Shown here one piece after another: positions 56,424 through 64,000 of a stretch of 64,000 nt of DNA. How positions within the stretch are numbered: position 1 is the stretch's first letter; every line of letters starts with the position of its first letter. Origin of the DNA: Streptomyces liliiviolaceus (GTDB taxonomy: Bacteria > Actinomycetota > Actinomycetes > Streptomycetales > Streptomycetaceae); NCBI RefSeq assembly GCF_018070025.1, contig NZ_JAGPYQ010000001.1:4836001-4900000 (forward strand). Direction: 5' to 3'. The translations under genes and the position numbers were made by a program. A model generated the notes under the pieces. The model saw nothing but the letters and a program-made list of their open reading frames with translations. It did not search any database and was not told the DNA's origin.

Positions 56424-56921
56424 ATGAAACCCCTGACCGAGCACGACATCCGTACCTCGTTCGTCAACTGCTCGAAGGGCGAGGCCAAACGCCTCCCCCT
56501 GCCCAAGAACCTGGCGGACCTCGACCACTGGGACGACCTGGACTTCCTGGGCTGGTTCGATCTGTCCGCGCCCGATCGCAAGTATCTCGTCGTCGAACGC
56601 GCCGATGAACTCGTCGGCCTGTCCCTGCGCTCCTCTTCCGGCAACCGCGGCTTCCTTCGCCGCAGCCTGTGCTCGCTGTGCCTGACCACGCATCCCGGCA
56701 GCGGTGTCTCCCTGATGAGCGCCCCCAAGGCAGGCCCGGCCGGCCGCGGAGGCAACTCGGTGGGCGTCTACATCTGCGCCGACCTGGACTGCTCGTTGTA
56801 CGTACGCGGCAGGAAGAAGGCGGCGCCGGGCGGGCGGATGGAGGAGTCCCTCACCGTCGAGCAGCAGATCGAGCGGCTGCGCGGCAACCTCGACGCGTTC
56901 GTGGAGCGGGTCTTGAACTGA
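56424..56921 (+). CDS. FBP/FusB-like EF-G-binding zinc-finger protein
   Basis: This 165-residue protein has a C-terminal treble-clef zinc finger with Cys83-x2-Cys86 (RSLCSLCLTTHPGSGVSLMS) and Cys118-x4-Cys123 (GNSVGVYICADLDCSLYVRG), the FBP C-terminal module. Members related to FusB/FusC bind elongation factor G and free it from stalled ribosomes, giving fusidic-acid resistance in staphylococci. The streptomycete homologues are uncharacterised. AAGGA lies 7-8 bases before the ATG. It follows the MFS exporter by 148 bases and ends at a strong terminator, so it may be part of the same attenuated transcript. Confidence 0.8.
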   Translation: MKPLTEHDIRTSFVNCSKGEAKRLPLPKNLADLDHWDDLDFLGWFDLSAPDRKYLVVERADELVGLSLRSSSGNRGFLRRSLCSLCLTTHPGSGVSLMSAPKAGPAGRGGNSVGVYICADLDCSLYVRGRKKAAPGGRMEESLTVEQQIERLRGNLDAFVERVLN

Positions 56922-56925
56922 CGCC

Positions 56926-56963
56926 GACAGGGGCTCGACGGACGTCGCCGCCGAGCCCCTGTC
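56926..56963. terminator. bidirectional terminator after FBP gene
   Basis: GACAGGGGCTCG and CGAGCCCCTGTC form a perfect 12-bp stem, starting 5 bases after the FBP stop codon. It lies between convergent genes and can serve the I36 inhibitor gene as well. Confidence 0.78.
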
Positions 56964-57029
56964 ATCCCGACCACCGCGGCAGGCACAGCCGGCCCCGGCG
57001 ATCACCCCCGTGGGTCATGGGTGTCCGCG

Positions 57030-57407
57030 TCAGCACTCGCCTCGCCAGCGGACGCTGTAGACGACCTCCGTGTAGGGAGCGGTCCACTTGTACTGGCCGG
57101 GCCCGGGGTTGTAGTGGAGACAACTGGTGACGGTGCCATCCCCCTCGTACCAGTACGTCATGTCGACGTGGTCGGCTCCCGGGAACGCGTATCCGTTGTT
57201 GAAGACGGACCGGAAGTTCACCTGGCCGCTCCAGTTGCCTGCCGTCTTGAGCACCAGCGATCCGGTCTGATCCGGCCCGCTGTAAGCGCAGAAGTACCCC
57301 TTGGGGCATCCGGGCGGATTCGCTTCGGCGGAGGCGGTGGTGGCCGAGGCGATGACACCGAGCATCGCAGCGGCGGTTGCGAGGGTTGCCGCAGCCTTCT
57401 TGCGCAT
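57030..57407 (-). CDS. secreted peptidase inhibitor family I36 protein
   Basis: This 125-residue protein has a Sec signal (MRKKAAATLATAAAMLGVIA, cleavage after TTASAE). The mature part is of the I36/SMPI crystallin-like fold: PPGCPKGYFCAYSGPDQTGS, then NNGYAFPGADHVDMTYWY and a terminal Cys (SVRWRGEC). Four cysteines (CPKGYFC, TSCLHY, GEC) can form two disulfides. GGGGA lies 6 bases before the ATG at 57407. It probably inhibits extracellular metallo- or serine peptidases; some family members have lost this function. 16-bp tandem repeats lie just upstream. Confidence 0.82.
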   Translation of the reverse strand: MRKKAAATLATAAAMLGVIASATTASAEANPPGCPKGYFCAYSGPDQTGSLVLKTAGNWSGQVNFRSVFNNGYAFPGADHVDMTYWYEGDGTVTSCLHYNPGPGQYKWTAPYTEVVYSVRWRGEC

Positions 57408-57454
57408 ATCGTTCCCCTGTTTCTGGTCGTGGCCATCGGCCCTGGCGCCAGGAC

Positions 57455-57510
57455 GTACGGCGACCGGCCCGTACGAAGGTCGGTCCGTACGTAGGTCGGT
57501 CCGTACGCGG
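57455..57510. repeat. 16-bp tandem repeats upstream of the I36 gene
   Basis: GTACGAAGGTCGGTCC (57471-57486) is followed directly by GTACGTAGGTCGGTCC (57487-57502) and the start of a third copy (GTACGCGG). A diverged copy precedes them (GTACGGCGACCGGCCC, 57455-57470). The spacing is exactly 16 bases. They may be iterated regulator-binding sites about 50-100 bases from the gene. Confidence 0.75.
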
Positions 57511-57778
57511 ATCACGTCCACACCATGACGCAGATCGCGGGGGCAGCGCGAGACCCTTCAGCCACACCTGAAACCCGCTGCTCAGGCGCAGGAACAGGGA
57601 TACCGGCCGGGGCAGCGCCCGAGCGGCCGGGCCCTGCCCGACGGCCCCGGTCGCGTCCGAGAGCCTGAGAGACGCGCTGCGCCTGAGCACGCCCGGTACT
57701 CATGAGCGGCAGACAGCCGCACACGTCACAGCCCTTGACGCACCCCGTCGACAGGACGAAGGATTACCGCTGCCGCTT

Positions 57779-57790
57779 GACAACGTTGTC
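57779..57790 (+). promoter_or_regulatory. LacI-type operator
   Basis: GACAACGTTGTC is a perfect 12-base palindrome with the central CG typical of LacI-family operators (TGACAACGTTGTCA type); TT precedes it, giving TTGACA. It ends 25 bases before the start of the discoidin enzyme gene. The nearby LacI gene at 50655 appears to recognise a different dyad, so the regulator is probably elsewhere. Confidence 0.68.
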
Positions 57791-57815
57791 CGGCTCATGG
57801 AGAGAGGCGCCGATC

Positions 57816-60800
57816 GTGTCCCGCATACCTGCTCCCCCGGTCGCCCGGCGCCGTTTCGTCCAACTCCTCGGCGTCTCCGCGGGCTTGGCCGCTCTGCCTC
57901 TGACACTCGGGCCCGCCGCCGCCCACGCCGAGGACCGTTCCGGTGGGCTCGCGGGGCGATCCGGCGCGGCGCCGGACGACGTGGCGGCCGTCTACCATCG
58001 TGTCCTGCTGAACCACACCCGCTGGTCGGAGCAGCAATGGGACCAGGCACGCGGGTACTACACGGACAAGGACTTCGGTTTCGCCGTGGTCCTTGGCAAC
58101 GCGGTCCTCCTCACGCACGGTGCGTACGACGGCGACCGGGCCGGTGTCGACGAGCAGACGCTGCGGACCCGGACCCTGGCGACCATCAAGCACTTCGCCG
58201 CCTCCAACCGGCTGACCGGCGGCGCCCAGTGGGGCCGCAAGCTGTTCTTCGACACGACCTTCCAGTCGTACTTCGTCCTCGCCGCACGACTCCTGTGGGA
58301 CGAGCTCGACGCGGTGACCCGGAAACACGTCGACACGATCGCGCGCGAACAGGCGGCCTACACGGCCGGCCTGGGCACGGGTGACGACCCGGACTCCGGT
58401 GACTGGACCCCCCACGGGCTCTCCGGCGGCTACCAGAAGGACACCAAGCTGGAGGAGATGGGCGTGTACGCCCAGTCCCTCGCCCCCGGTGCGGCCTGGG
58501 CCGCGGACGACCCCCGGCACGCCGACTGGCTGGCCGCGTACGGCACCTGGTCGCGCAACGAAGCGGGGCTGCCCCCGGCGGACCTCGCCAACCCGGTGCG
58601 CGTCGACGGCGTTCCCGTCACCGCGAACACGGCCCGCAACCTGTACGACACGTTCATCGTCGAGAACCACGGCTCCTTCGGCCCGCACTACCAGCAGGAG
58701 TTGTGGCGTACGTCGGGGCGCAATGCCGCGCACTTCATCGCCGCCGGGCGCCCGATGCCGCAGGTACTCACCCGGCAGCCGAACGCCGACCTCCTGTGGC
58801 GCACCCTCCTCGGGGTGATGAGCGACGCCGGAGAGCCGCTGATGCCCATGGTGGCGGACCGCGAGCACCTCTACGGGCGGGACGTCGTCCCGCTCGCCTT
58901 CCTCGCCCAGATCGGCGGCGACCGGGCGGCGGCCCGTGCCGAGCGCTCGCTGGCCTCGCGGCTGGAGGCGTACCAGGCCTACCCTCCGGAGTACCGGCTG
59001 GCGAAGTTCTCGGGCGAACCGAAGTACGAGCCGGAGGCCAGGGCCGAGTTGGCCATCAGCTACCTCCTGCATGTGTGGGCTGCCGAGCAGGGGCGCACGG
59101 TCCGCCCGCTGTCCGAGGCCGACCTGTTCGCGCACGCCTCCGGCGTCACCGACTTCGGAGCCGAGCCGGGTCTCGTCTCCCACCAGTCGCCCGGAGCCTG
59201 GGCCGGTGCCGTCTCCAAGCCGGGCTTCGTGAAGTTCGCCTGGCAACCGGCGCACGACGACTGGCTGTTCAAGGTCAGCGGCGGCACTCCGATGTTCCTC
59301 CCGACCGTGTCGGGCAAGGTCGAGAGCCGCCGGGTGCGGACGTACAGCCGGGTCCGTGACGGGTTCGACGGCAGCGCGACCGTGCTGCGCCTGGGCGCGG
59401 AGTACGCCGGTTGGACGTCTCTTCCCTCGGGCGCCGTCGTCTACGCGACCACGGGCGTCGCCGCCGGCGAGGGGCATCTGGAGGTGCACAACCTCACCAT
59501 GCCCGGCGTGGCCGGGCTGTCGGGCTCCCGTACCTACCGCTTCGCGGAGGGCAGCGCCACGGTCACCGCGCAGGACGCCCGTCCGCCGGTGGCCTCCCCG
59601 CGGGTGGACGACCTCACGTTCGCGCGGACCGAGGTACGGCATCTGCGGATGGCCGGGGTCCGGCCCGATCCGACGTACGGGTACTCGCTGTTCGCGTTCG
59701 AGGCACGCGACGGGGCGGCGGGCACCGACCTCGCCCGGGCTGCGACGGCCACCGCGTCGTCCTTCGACCCCGGCAAGGAGCCGGCCCTGGCGGTGGACGG
59801 GAACCCGACGAGCCGATGGGCCGTCTCGCGGGCGGAGCGCCCCCGCACGGACAGCTGGCTCGCCGTCGACCTCGGCGGATCGCACTCCGTGGACCGGGTG
59901 AGTCTGCGCTGGGAGGCCGCCGCGGGGCGCGCCTACCTTCTGCAAGGCTCCGTGGACGGCCAGGAGTGGACCGACCTGGTGTCGTGGCCGGTCCCCGATG
60001 CGTCGAGCCGGGGTGGCTGGCTCGACGTCGACGGCCGTGCGGGACTGGTGGTGCGGGACTCGGAACACCCGCTGGCCGTGTACGGCGACACCGTGGTCCT
60101 GGCGGACGGACCGGCCGCCCCGCTGCTGGTCGAGGGACTGCCCGACGCCTCCCCCGCCGCCCTGCGTGAACTGGCCGGCCGCCCCGCGCCGCACGCCACG
60201 GACGGTGCCGTACGTGCCGCTCTCACGTACGGCCATCTCAGCCTGTTCAACCTCTCCGACCGGGCGATCGCCACGCAGGTCGCGATCCCGCAGTCCCGAT
60301 CGCACCTGTCCTTGTTCGAGGGCCGGCAGACGGTGAGCACGTCCGGCAGTTCCTACGAGGCCGCGCTCGACGCCGTCACGGCCCAGGTCCTGGCGCCGCG
60401 GCTCTCGCTGCGTCCGCTGTCCGGCGGTCGGCTTCCCGTGGGCCTGCGCGCGGAGGTCGTCGACGCTTCCACGGTCCGGCTCAGCGGTCCGTCCTGCCGT
60501 CTCCGGGTCGTCGGCCCGAGCTCCGACGCGGTGGTCGTGGTGCGCTCGGGGCGGGTCGCCACCTGCACGCTGCGGGACACTCCCGCGTATCCGCACAGCG
60601 ATCTCGCTCTGGGGCGCACCGTCTTCCCGACATCGCCTCTGCCGCCGGGCATGTCGGACCCCTCAGCGGCCGTGGACGGCGATCCGGCGACGGCCTGGAC
60701 CCCCGGCCCCGGCGGTCGGATGGTCGTCGACCTCGGTGCGACGCAGCGGATCCGCGGCATCCGCACGCGGTGGACGCGAGGGTGGGTGCCCGGGGTCCGG

Positions 60801-60965
60801 GTGGAGGTCAGCGCCGACGGGCTGACGTACACGCGGATCGGGCGGCTGACAGGCACGGGGCGGAGCCGGGATCTGGGCGCGGACACCGATGCACGCTACG
60901 TCGCCGTCGTCACCGAATCCGGAGCGGGGGCGGGGGCGCGGCTCGTCGAACTCTCGCTGCGGTGA
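57816..60965 (+). CDS. Tat-exported discoidin-domain enzyme, family uncertain
   Basis: This 1049-residue protein has a twin-arginine signal (VARRRFVQLLGVSAGLAALP). Residues about 45-440 look like an alpha/alpha-toroid of polysaccharide lyases or unclassified glycosidases (LFFDTTFQSYFVLAARLLWD, TFIVENHGSFGPHYQQELWR, YPPEYRLAKFSGEPKYEPEA). Beta-sandwich parts follow, with two F5/8 type C domains near residues 650-740 (TASSFDPGKEPALAVDGNPT) and 940-1049 (MSDPSAAVDGDPATAWTPGP, RMVVDLGATQRIRGIRTRWT). GAGAGG lies 8 bases before GTG 57816. An operator of LacI type lies immediately upstream, so it is probably sugar-induced. I cannot name the catalytic family or residues with confidence. Confidence 0.78.
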   Translation: MSRIPAPPVARRRFVQLLGVSAGLAALPLTLGPAAAHAEDRSGGLAGRSGAAPDDVAAVYHRVLLNHTRWSEQQWDQARGYYTDKDFGFAVVLGNAVLLTHGAYDGDRAGVDEQTLRTRTLATIKHFAASNRLTGGAQWGRKLFFDTTFQSYFVLAARLLWDELDAVTRKHVDTIAREQAAYTAGLGTGDDPDSGDWTPHGLSGGYQKDTKLEEMGVYAQSLAPGAAWAADDPRHADWLAAYGTWSRNEAGLPPADLANPVRVDGVPVTANTARNLYDTFIVENHGSFGPHYQQELWRTSGRNAAHFIAAGRPMPQVLTRQPNADLLWRTLLGVMSDAGEPLMPMVADREHLYGRDVVPLAFLAQIGGDRAAARAERSLASRLEAYQAYPPEYRLAKFSGEPKYEPEARAELAISYLLHVWAAEQGRTVRPLSEADLFAHASGVTDFGAEPGLVSHQSPGAWAGAVSKPGFVKFAWQPAHDDWLFKVSGGTPMFLPTVSGKVESRRVRTYSRVRDGFDGSATVLRLGAEYAGWTSLPSGAVVYATTGVAAGEGHLEVHNLTMPGVAGLSGSRTYRFAEGSATVTAQDARPPVASPRVDDLTFARTEVRHLRMAGVRPDPTYGYSLFAFEARDGAAGTDLARAATATASSFDPGKEPALAVDGNPTSRWAVSRAERPRTDSWLAVDLGGSHSVDRVSLRWEAAAGRAYLLQGSVDGQEWTDLVSWPVPDASSRGGWLDVDGRAGLVVRDSEHPLAVYGDTVVLADGPAAPLLVEGLPDASPAALRELAGRPAPHATDGAVRAALTYGHLSLFNLSDRAIATQVAIPQSRSHLSLFEGRQTVSTSGSSYEAALDAVTAQVLAPRLSLRPLSGGRLPVGLRAEVVDASTVRLSGPSCRLRVVGPSSDAVVVVRSGRVATCTLRDTPAYPHSDLALGRTVFPTSPLPPGMSDPSAAVDGDPATAWTPGPGGRMVVDLGATQRIRGIRTRWTRGWVPGVRVEVSADGLTYTRIGRLTGTGRSRDLGADTDARYVAVVTESGAGAGARLVELSLR

Positions 60966-61020
60966 GAACTCCACGGCGGTCCCGGCCACCGGCGAGGCGG
61001 CATCGCATACGGTCTGCGGC

Positions 61021-61524
61021 ATGACAGCGGAAGATTCGAAAAGCCCCAGGCCCCGGGTGCAGTTGGTCATCGGCATCGTCCGCCGCGGCCACGAGATCCT
61101 GCTCGTACGAGAGGGTCTCGGGGTCCACGGCGAGATGCGCTGGTCGCTGCCCGGTGGCGGGGTCGAGGACGGTGAACTCCTGCACGAGGCCCTGCGCCGT
61201 GAACTGCGGGAGGAGACCGGGCTGCTGGTGGGCGATCCGGTGCGGACCGCGTTCCTCATGCACATCGACTCCGAGCAGCACCCCTCGGCATTGGCCGCCG
61301 CCTTCGAGATCGACGAGTGGGCGGGGGACCTCACGCCGCAGGACGACGACATCGAACAGGCCGCCTTCTTCCCCCTGCCCGATGCCTTGAAGCTGCTCGG
61401 TGAACTCGACAGCGCGACACAGCGGGAGCCCATCGTCGGCTATCTGACGGGCGCCGTCGCGCCGGGAACGACCTGGCTGTACCGCAACCGGGGCGGGGAG
61501 GAGACGCTCGTCGCCCGCTGGTGA
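61021..61524 (+). CDS. Nudix hydrolase
   Basis: This 167-residue protein has a complete Nudix box (GGVEDGELLHEALRRELREE then TGL: G-x5-E-x7-RE-x2-EE-x-GL). RVQLVIGIVRRGHEILLVRE is the typical first strand pair. It hydrolyses nucleoside diphosphates linked to another group; the substrate cannot be inferred. The ATG at 61021 lies 55 bases after the previous gene. A long hairpin follows the gene. Confidence 0.9.
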   Translation: MTAEDSKSPRPRVQLVIGIVRRGHEILLVREGLGVHGEMRWSLPGGGVEDGELLHEALRRELREETGLLVGDPVRTAFLMHIDSEQHPSALAAAFEIDEWAGDLTPQDDDIEQAAFFPLPDALKLLGELDSATQREPIVGYLTGAVAPGTTWLYRNRGGEETLVARW

Positions 61525-61889
61525 CGACAGACCCAGGCACCGGCAGACGACCCCGTGCGGCCGGCCGGGTGCCCTGTACCCGCGATCGCGCCGCTACGGG
61601 GCACCCGGCGCGCAGCCGGCTGCGGCAGGCAGTGGCCGTCAGGTCGCGCAGCCGTCCTCCCCGGCTCCTGGTCCTCCGGAGGGGATTGAGAGGGCCAGGA
61701 GCCGGGGTCCGGGGCCCTGAACCGGCCTCCGTCCAGCGGGGGCCGTCCCTGTATGTGTCTTCCGGTACGGGCCGCGGGCCGGATGCGGTCGTAGTCGGCA
61801 TCTACGCCTGTTGCGGGGCCGTCTCATCCGTCGATGAGCGCTACCTGCCTGGACCCTTCCCTCACGGCGTGGGAGAGCGCGGGCCGTGT
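61525..61889. other. convergent spacer with terminator
   Basis: This 365-base spacer between the Nudix gene and the leftward alcohol dehydrogenase gene holds the hairpin at 61661-61705 and no supportable gene. Confidence 0.55.
61661..61705. terminator. bidirectional hairpin terminator
   Basis: CCGGCTCCTGG (61661-61671) and CCAGGAGCCGG (61695-61705) are perfectly complementary around a 23-base loop that can itself pair (CCTCC/GGAGG). It lies between convergent genes. Confidence 0.62.
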
Positions 61890-62978
61890 TCAGGAGAAGT
61901 CGGTGATGACGACCCTGGCGGTGTTGCCGTCCTTCAGCGCCTCGTAGCCTGCCGCGATGTCGGCGAGGCCGATCTCCTTGGAGACCAGGTCGTCGAGGTT
62001 CATGCGGCCCTGGAGGTAGAGGGAGGCGTAGTAGGGGATGTCCCGCTTGAGGTTGGAGGAGCCCATGTAGACGCCCTGGACCTTGTGCGAACTGCTCAGC
62101 GCCGCGATGGAGTTGACCTCCACACCGGCGTCGTTGCTGCTGACGCCGATCAGATAGAGGCCGCCGCCCCTGGCCAGCATCCCCATGCCCTGGGCGGTCA
62201 CGGCCCGCGCGCCGACGAAGTCGAAGACGTGGTCGGCGCCGTGCCCGGTGATCTCCCGTACGGCCTCGACCGGGTCGGTGGTGCGGGAGTTCACGACGTG
62301 GGTGGCGCCGAACGCCTTGGCGCGCTCCAGCTTGCTGTCCTCGATGTCGGTGACGACGATCTTCTCCGCGCCGGCGATGCGAGCGCCGCTGACCGCGTTC
62401 ATGCCGACCCCGCCGGCTCCGATGACGACGACGGTCTCGCCGTGCGCGACCTGCGCGCTGTTGAGGACGGCGCCGGCTCCGGTGAGGACGCCGCAACCTA
62501 TCAGCGCGGCCGGGGCCCAGGGCATGTCCTCGGGGATGACGGCGAGCTGGCTCTCGTGGATCAGTGCTTCCTGCGCGAATCCGCCGAGCCCCATGCCCTG
62601 TGCGACGGGAGCGCCGTTCCAGCTGATCCTCGACGGCTGGTCGGCTCCTCTGAGGGTCGCTTCGGGACGCAGGCAGATGTGAGTGCGGCCGCCGAGGCAG
62701 TTGGCACAGGTCCCGCAGTACTGGATGAGGCAGCCGACGACGTGGTCACCGACGCGCGCCTGGGTCACCCGGGGGCCGACCGCGACGACCACGCCCGCCA
62801 CCTCGTGGCCGAGCACGACGGGGAACTCCTCGCCGATGAACGTCGCGACGCTCAGGTCCGAGTGGCACAGGCCCGAAGCCTTGACCTCGATACGGACTTC
62901 GTGCCCGACGGGTTCGGCAAGGTCCACGTCCTCGACGACGAAGCCCTGACCGAGTCCCTTGGTGATGGATGCCTTCAT
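61890..62978 (-). CDS. zinc-dependent alcohol dehydrogenase (class III-like MDR)
   Basis: This 362-residue medium-chain dehydrogenase has catalytic zinc ligands Cys38 (GLCHSD) and His58-Glu59 (VLGHEVAG), structural zinc cysteines 88, 91, 94 and 102 (QYCGTCANCLGGRTHIC) and the NAD motif VIGAGGVGMNAV followed by VVTDIED (Asp indicates NAD preference). The layout is that of the Zn-ADH group used for aromatic or aliphatic alcohols and for formaldehyde adducts; mycothiol-dependent activity is possible but not shown. The ATG at 62978 is preferred to an open upstream extension. It is divergent from a TetR regulator. Confidence 0.9.
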   Translation of the reverse strand: MKASITKGLGQGFVVEDVDLAEPVGHEVRIEVKASGLCHSDLSVATFIGEEFPVVLGHEVAGVVVAVGPRVTQARVGDHVVGCLIQYCGTCANCLGGRTHICLRPEATLRGADQPSRISWNGAPVAQGMGLGGFAQEALIHESQLAVIPEDMPWAPAALIGCGVLTGAGAVLNSAQVAHGETVVVIGAGGVGMNAVSGARIAGAEKIVVTDIEDSKLERAKAFGATHVVNSRTTDPVEAVREITGHGADHVFDFVGARAVTAQGMGMLARGGGLYLIGVSSNDAGVEVNSIAALSSSHKVQGVYMGSSNLKRDIPYYASLYLQGRMNLDDLVSKEIGLADIAAGYEALKDGNTARVVITDFS

Positions 62979-63238
62979 GGTGCTGTCTCTTTTCCATGTA
63001 CGGACCGTCGGCGCCGCTCTGCTGAGGCCGGCGCCGGAGCGAGGCCGCGCTGGGGCCGGTGGGCGAGACACAGGTCTGCGGGCATCGGCGCGCGCGGTCG
63101 CGGCAGGCACCGGTCCCTGACCACCGGAAGGCTCTGCCACGTCGTCGATTGTGGCACCGAGAAACCCAAAAGAAAAGAGACACCTGTTGATCAATGCAGC
63201 TCAGAGGAGTGTGCTGTAGATCGCGATACGATGCGAAG

Positions 63239-63919
63239 GTGTCAGGAACCGATCACCCTTCCGCCGATTCCGAGCTCCCGGACGGGCCTTCTCCGGCCCC
63301 GGTGACGTCCGATGCGCCGGACCTCGACGTGCGCGCCCGAAGGACCCGGGCCAGGCTGCACGAAGCGGTCGTCCGGCTGGCGGCGGAGCGACCGGTGGAG
63401 GACATCGCCGTCGCCGACCTGGTGCGCGCCGCGCGCGTGAACCGCACGACGTTCTACAAGCACGCCACGAGTCCGGCGCAGGTGCTGGAGCAGGTGCTGT
63501 ACGCGGATCTGGACCGGGTCAGGGCCGAATGGATCGCTGACGCCACAGCCGCCCGACTGCCCGTCACCACGGTGTGGGAGCGCGCCTCCCACGCCCTGCT
63601 CGACCACCTGGAGCGCTACGAGGCCGTCTACACCGCGGGCCTGGTGGGGCGGCGCAGCGCGATCCTGCACCACCTGCTCGTCGATCACTTCGCCGCGTCG
63701 GTGCGCGCCCTGCTCGACGGCAGCCCCACCCTCCTTCCCGGGGGTGACGGGCCGGCGAGTTGGCGCATGGAAGCGCACAGTCTCTTCTTGGCGCACGGCG
63801 AGACCGGCCTGGTGGAGGCGTGGCTGTCCCTGCCCGTCCCTCGCGATCGCCGGCTCTTCGTCTCCGCCGCCTCGGGGGCCCTGCCCTCCTGGCTCATTCA
63901 CGAGCCACAGGACCGCTGA
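63239..63919 (+). CDS. TetR family regulator
   Basis: This 226-residue protein has a disordered N-terminal stretch (SGTDHPSADSELPDGPSPAP), a TetR helix-turn-helix (ARLHEAVVRLAAERPVEDIA, VADLVRAARVNRTTFYKHAT) and a helical ligand domain. The start is uncertain: GTG 63239 gives a normal length, and the frame is open upstream to ATG 63194. A short palindrome TTGATCAA (63187-63194) lies in front. It probably controls the divergent alcohol dehydrogenase. Confidence 0.82.
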   Translation: MSGTDHPSADSELPDGPSPAPVTSDAPDLDVRARRTRARLHEAVVRLAAERPVEDIAVADLVRAARVNRTTFYKHATSPAQVLEQVLYADLDRVRAEWIADATAARLPVTTVWERASHALLDHLERYEAVYTAGLVGRRSAILHHLLVDHFAASVRALLDGSPTLLPGGDGPASWRMEAHSLFLAHGETGLVEAWLSLPVPRDRRLFVSAASGALPSWLIHEPQDR

Positions 63920-64000
63920 AGGCACACGGCCGCCGCGGCCGTTCGCGCCCCGACGGGCGCGGCCCGTCCCCCGGTCCCGGCGTCAGGCGCGCGTGACCCA

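Larger units (their letters stand above)
57408..57815. other. divergent promoter region, I36 inhibitor / discoidin enzyme
   Basis: No gene is seen in these 408 bases. They hold the 16-bp tandem repeats (57455-57510) upstream of the inhibitor and a perfect LacI-type dyad (57779-57790) upstream of the enzyme gene. GAGAGG at 57801-57807 is the ribosome-binding site of the latter. Confidence 0.55.

Noticed and set aside
57795..60596. A 933-codon minus-strand open frame opposite the discoidin enzyme.
   Set aside because: No recognisable motif; a complementary-frame artefact of high-GC coding.
1..64000. CRISPR array, rRNA operon or intact tRNA gene.
   Set aside because: No regularly spaced direct repeats with unique spacers and no rRNA or complete tRNA signature was seen on either strand; the tandem repeats at 56277 and 57455 have no spacers.

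Overview
The window is high-GC actinobacterial DNA, almost certainly from a Streptomyces chromosome. GTG starts are common and intergenic spacers are GC-rich. The gene families also fit: ANTAR regulators, an ECF41 sigma factor, a mycothiol-linked reductase homologue, a DmdR-type iron box, a SCO0854-family protein and many secreted carbohydrate-active enzymes. The gene mix and the transposon debris suggest an accessory or arm region rather than the conserved core. All calls come from reading the sequence; no database search was run.

Layout. 1-1.2 kb: an aldo/keto reductase start divergent from a MerR regulator with a perfect operator. 1.3-6.1 kb: four (PAS-)GAF-ANTAR regulators, two on each strand. 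6.3-7.0 kb: an RNA ligase-like 2',3'-cyclic phosphodiesterase. 7.1-12.2 kb: a mobile-element scar with an integrase fragment, an IS630 fragment, a decapitated and frameshifted RHS-Hint polymorphic toxin with an intact overlapping immunity gene, and an IS5-family element. 13.2-20.6 kb: a redox/detoxification block with two paralogous old-yellow-enzyme genes, an Rv2466c-like DsbA-fold protein, a DsrE protein, TetR and MerR regulators, an alpha/beta-hydrolase-fold protein lacking its nucleophile, and an MFS exporter. 20.6-21.2 kb: transposase remnants. 21.5-27.9 kb: an iron-box controlled siderophore operon (binding protein, two permeases, ATPase, MFS exporter, all joined by 4-bp overlaps) next to an AraC regulator.

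28-37.4 kb: an SDR/AraC pair, a DUF6882-like protein, a lipoprotein, a large LuxR-type ATPase regulator, and an SDR-monooxygenase pair divergent from an HxlR regulator with twin operators. 37.5-39.8 kb: a frameshifted FAD oxidoreductase with an ECF41-type promoter, followed by its ECF41 sigma factor. 40-46.5 kb: a SCO0854-family protein, a secreted protein and a two-component system preceded by a long perfect inverted repeat. 46.5-51.6 kb: a DUF305-like lipoprotein, a CBM-DUF1996 protein, a GH16 beta-glucanase with two discoidin domains and a LacI regulator with paired operators. 51.7-54 kb: a Doc-like toxin-antitoxin pair and an SDR-TetR operon.

54-57 kb: a predicted ribosome-sensing attenuator (leader peptide, hairpins, U-rich terminator) before an MFS drug exporter, which is followed by a FusB-like EF-G-binding zinc-finger protein. 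57-64 kb: an I36 peptidase inhibitor, a large Tat-exported discoidin-domain enzyme, a Nudix hydrolase, and a zinc alcohol dehydrogenase divergent from a TetR regulator. The signals most worth following are the attenuator cassette, the orphan RHS tip with its immunity gene, the ECF41 promoter on a broken oxidoreductase, the ANTAR cluster and the many paired operators.
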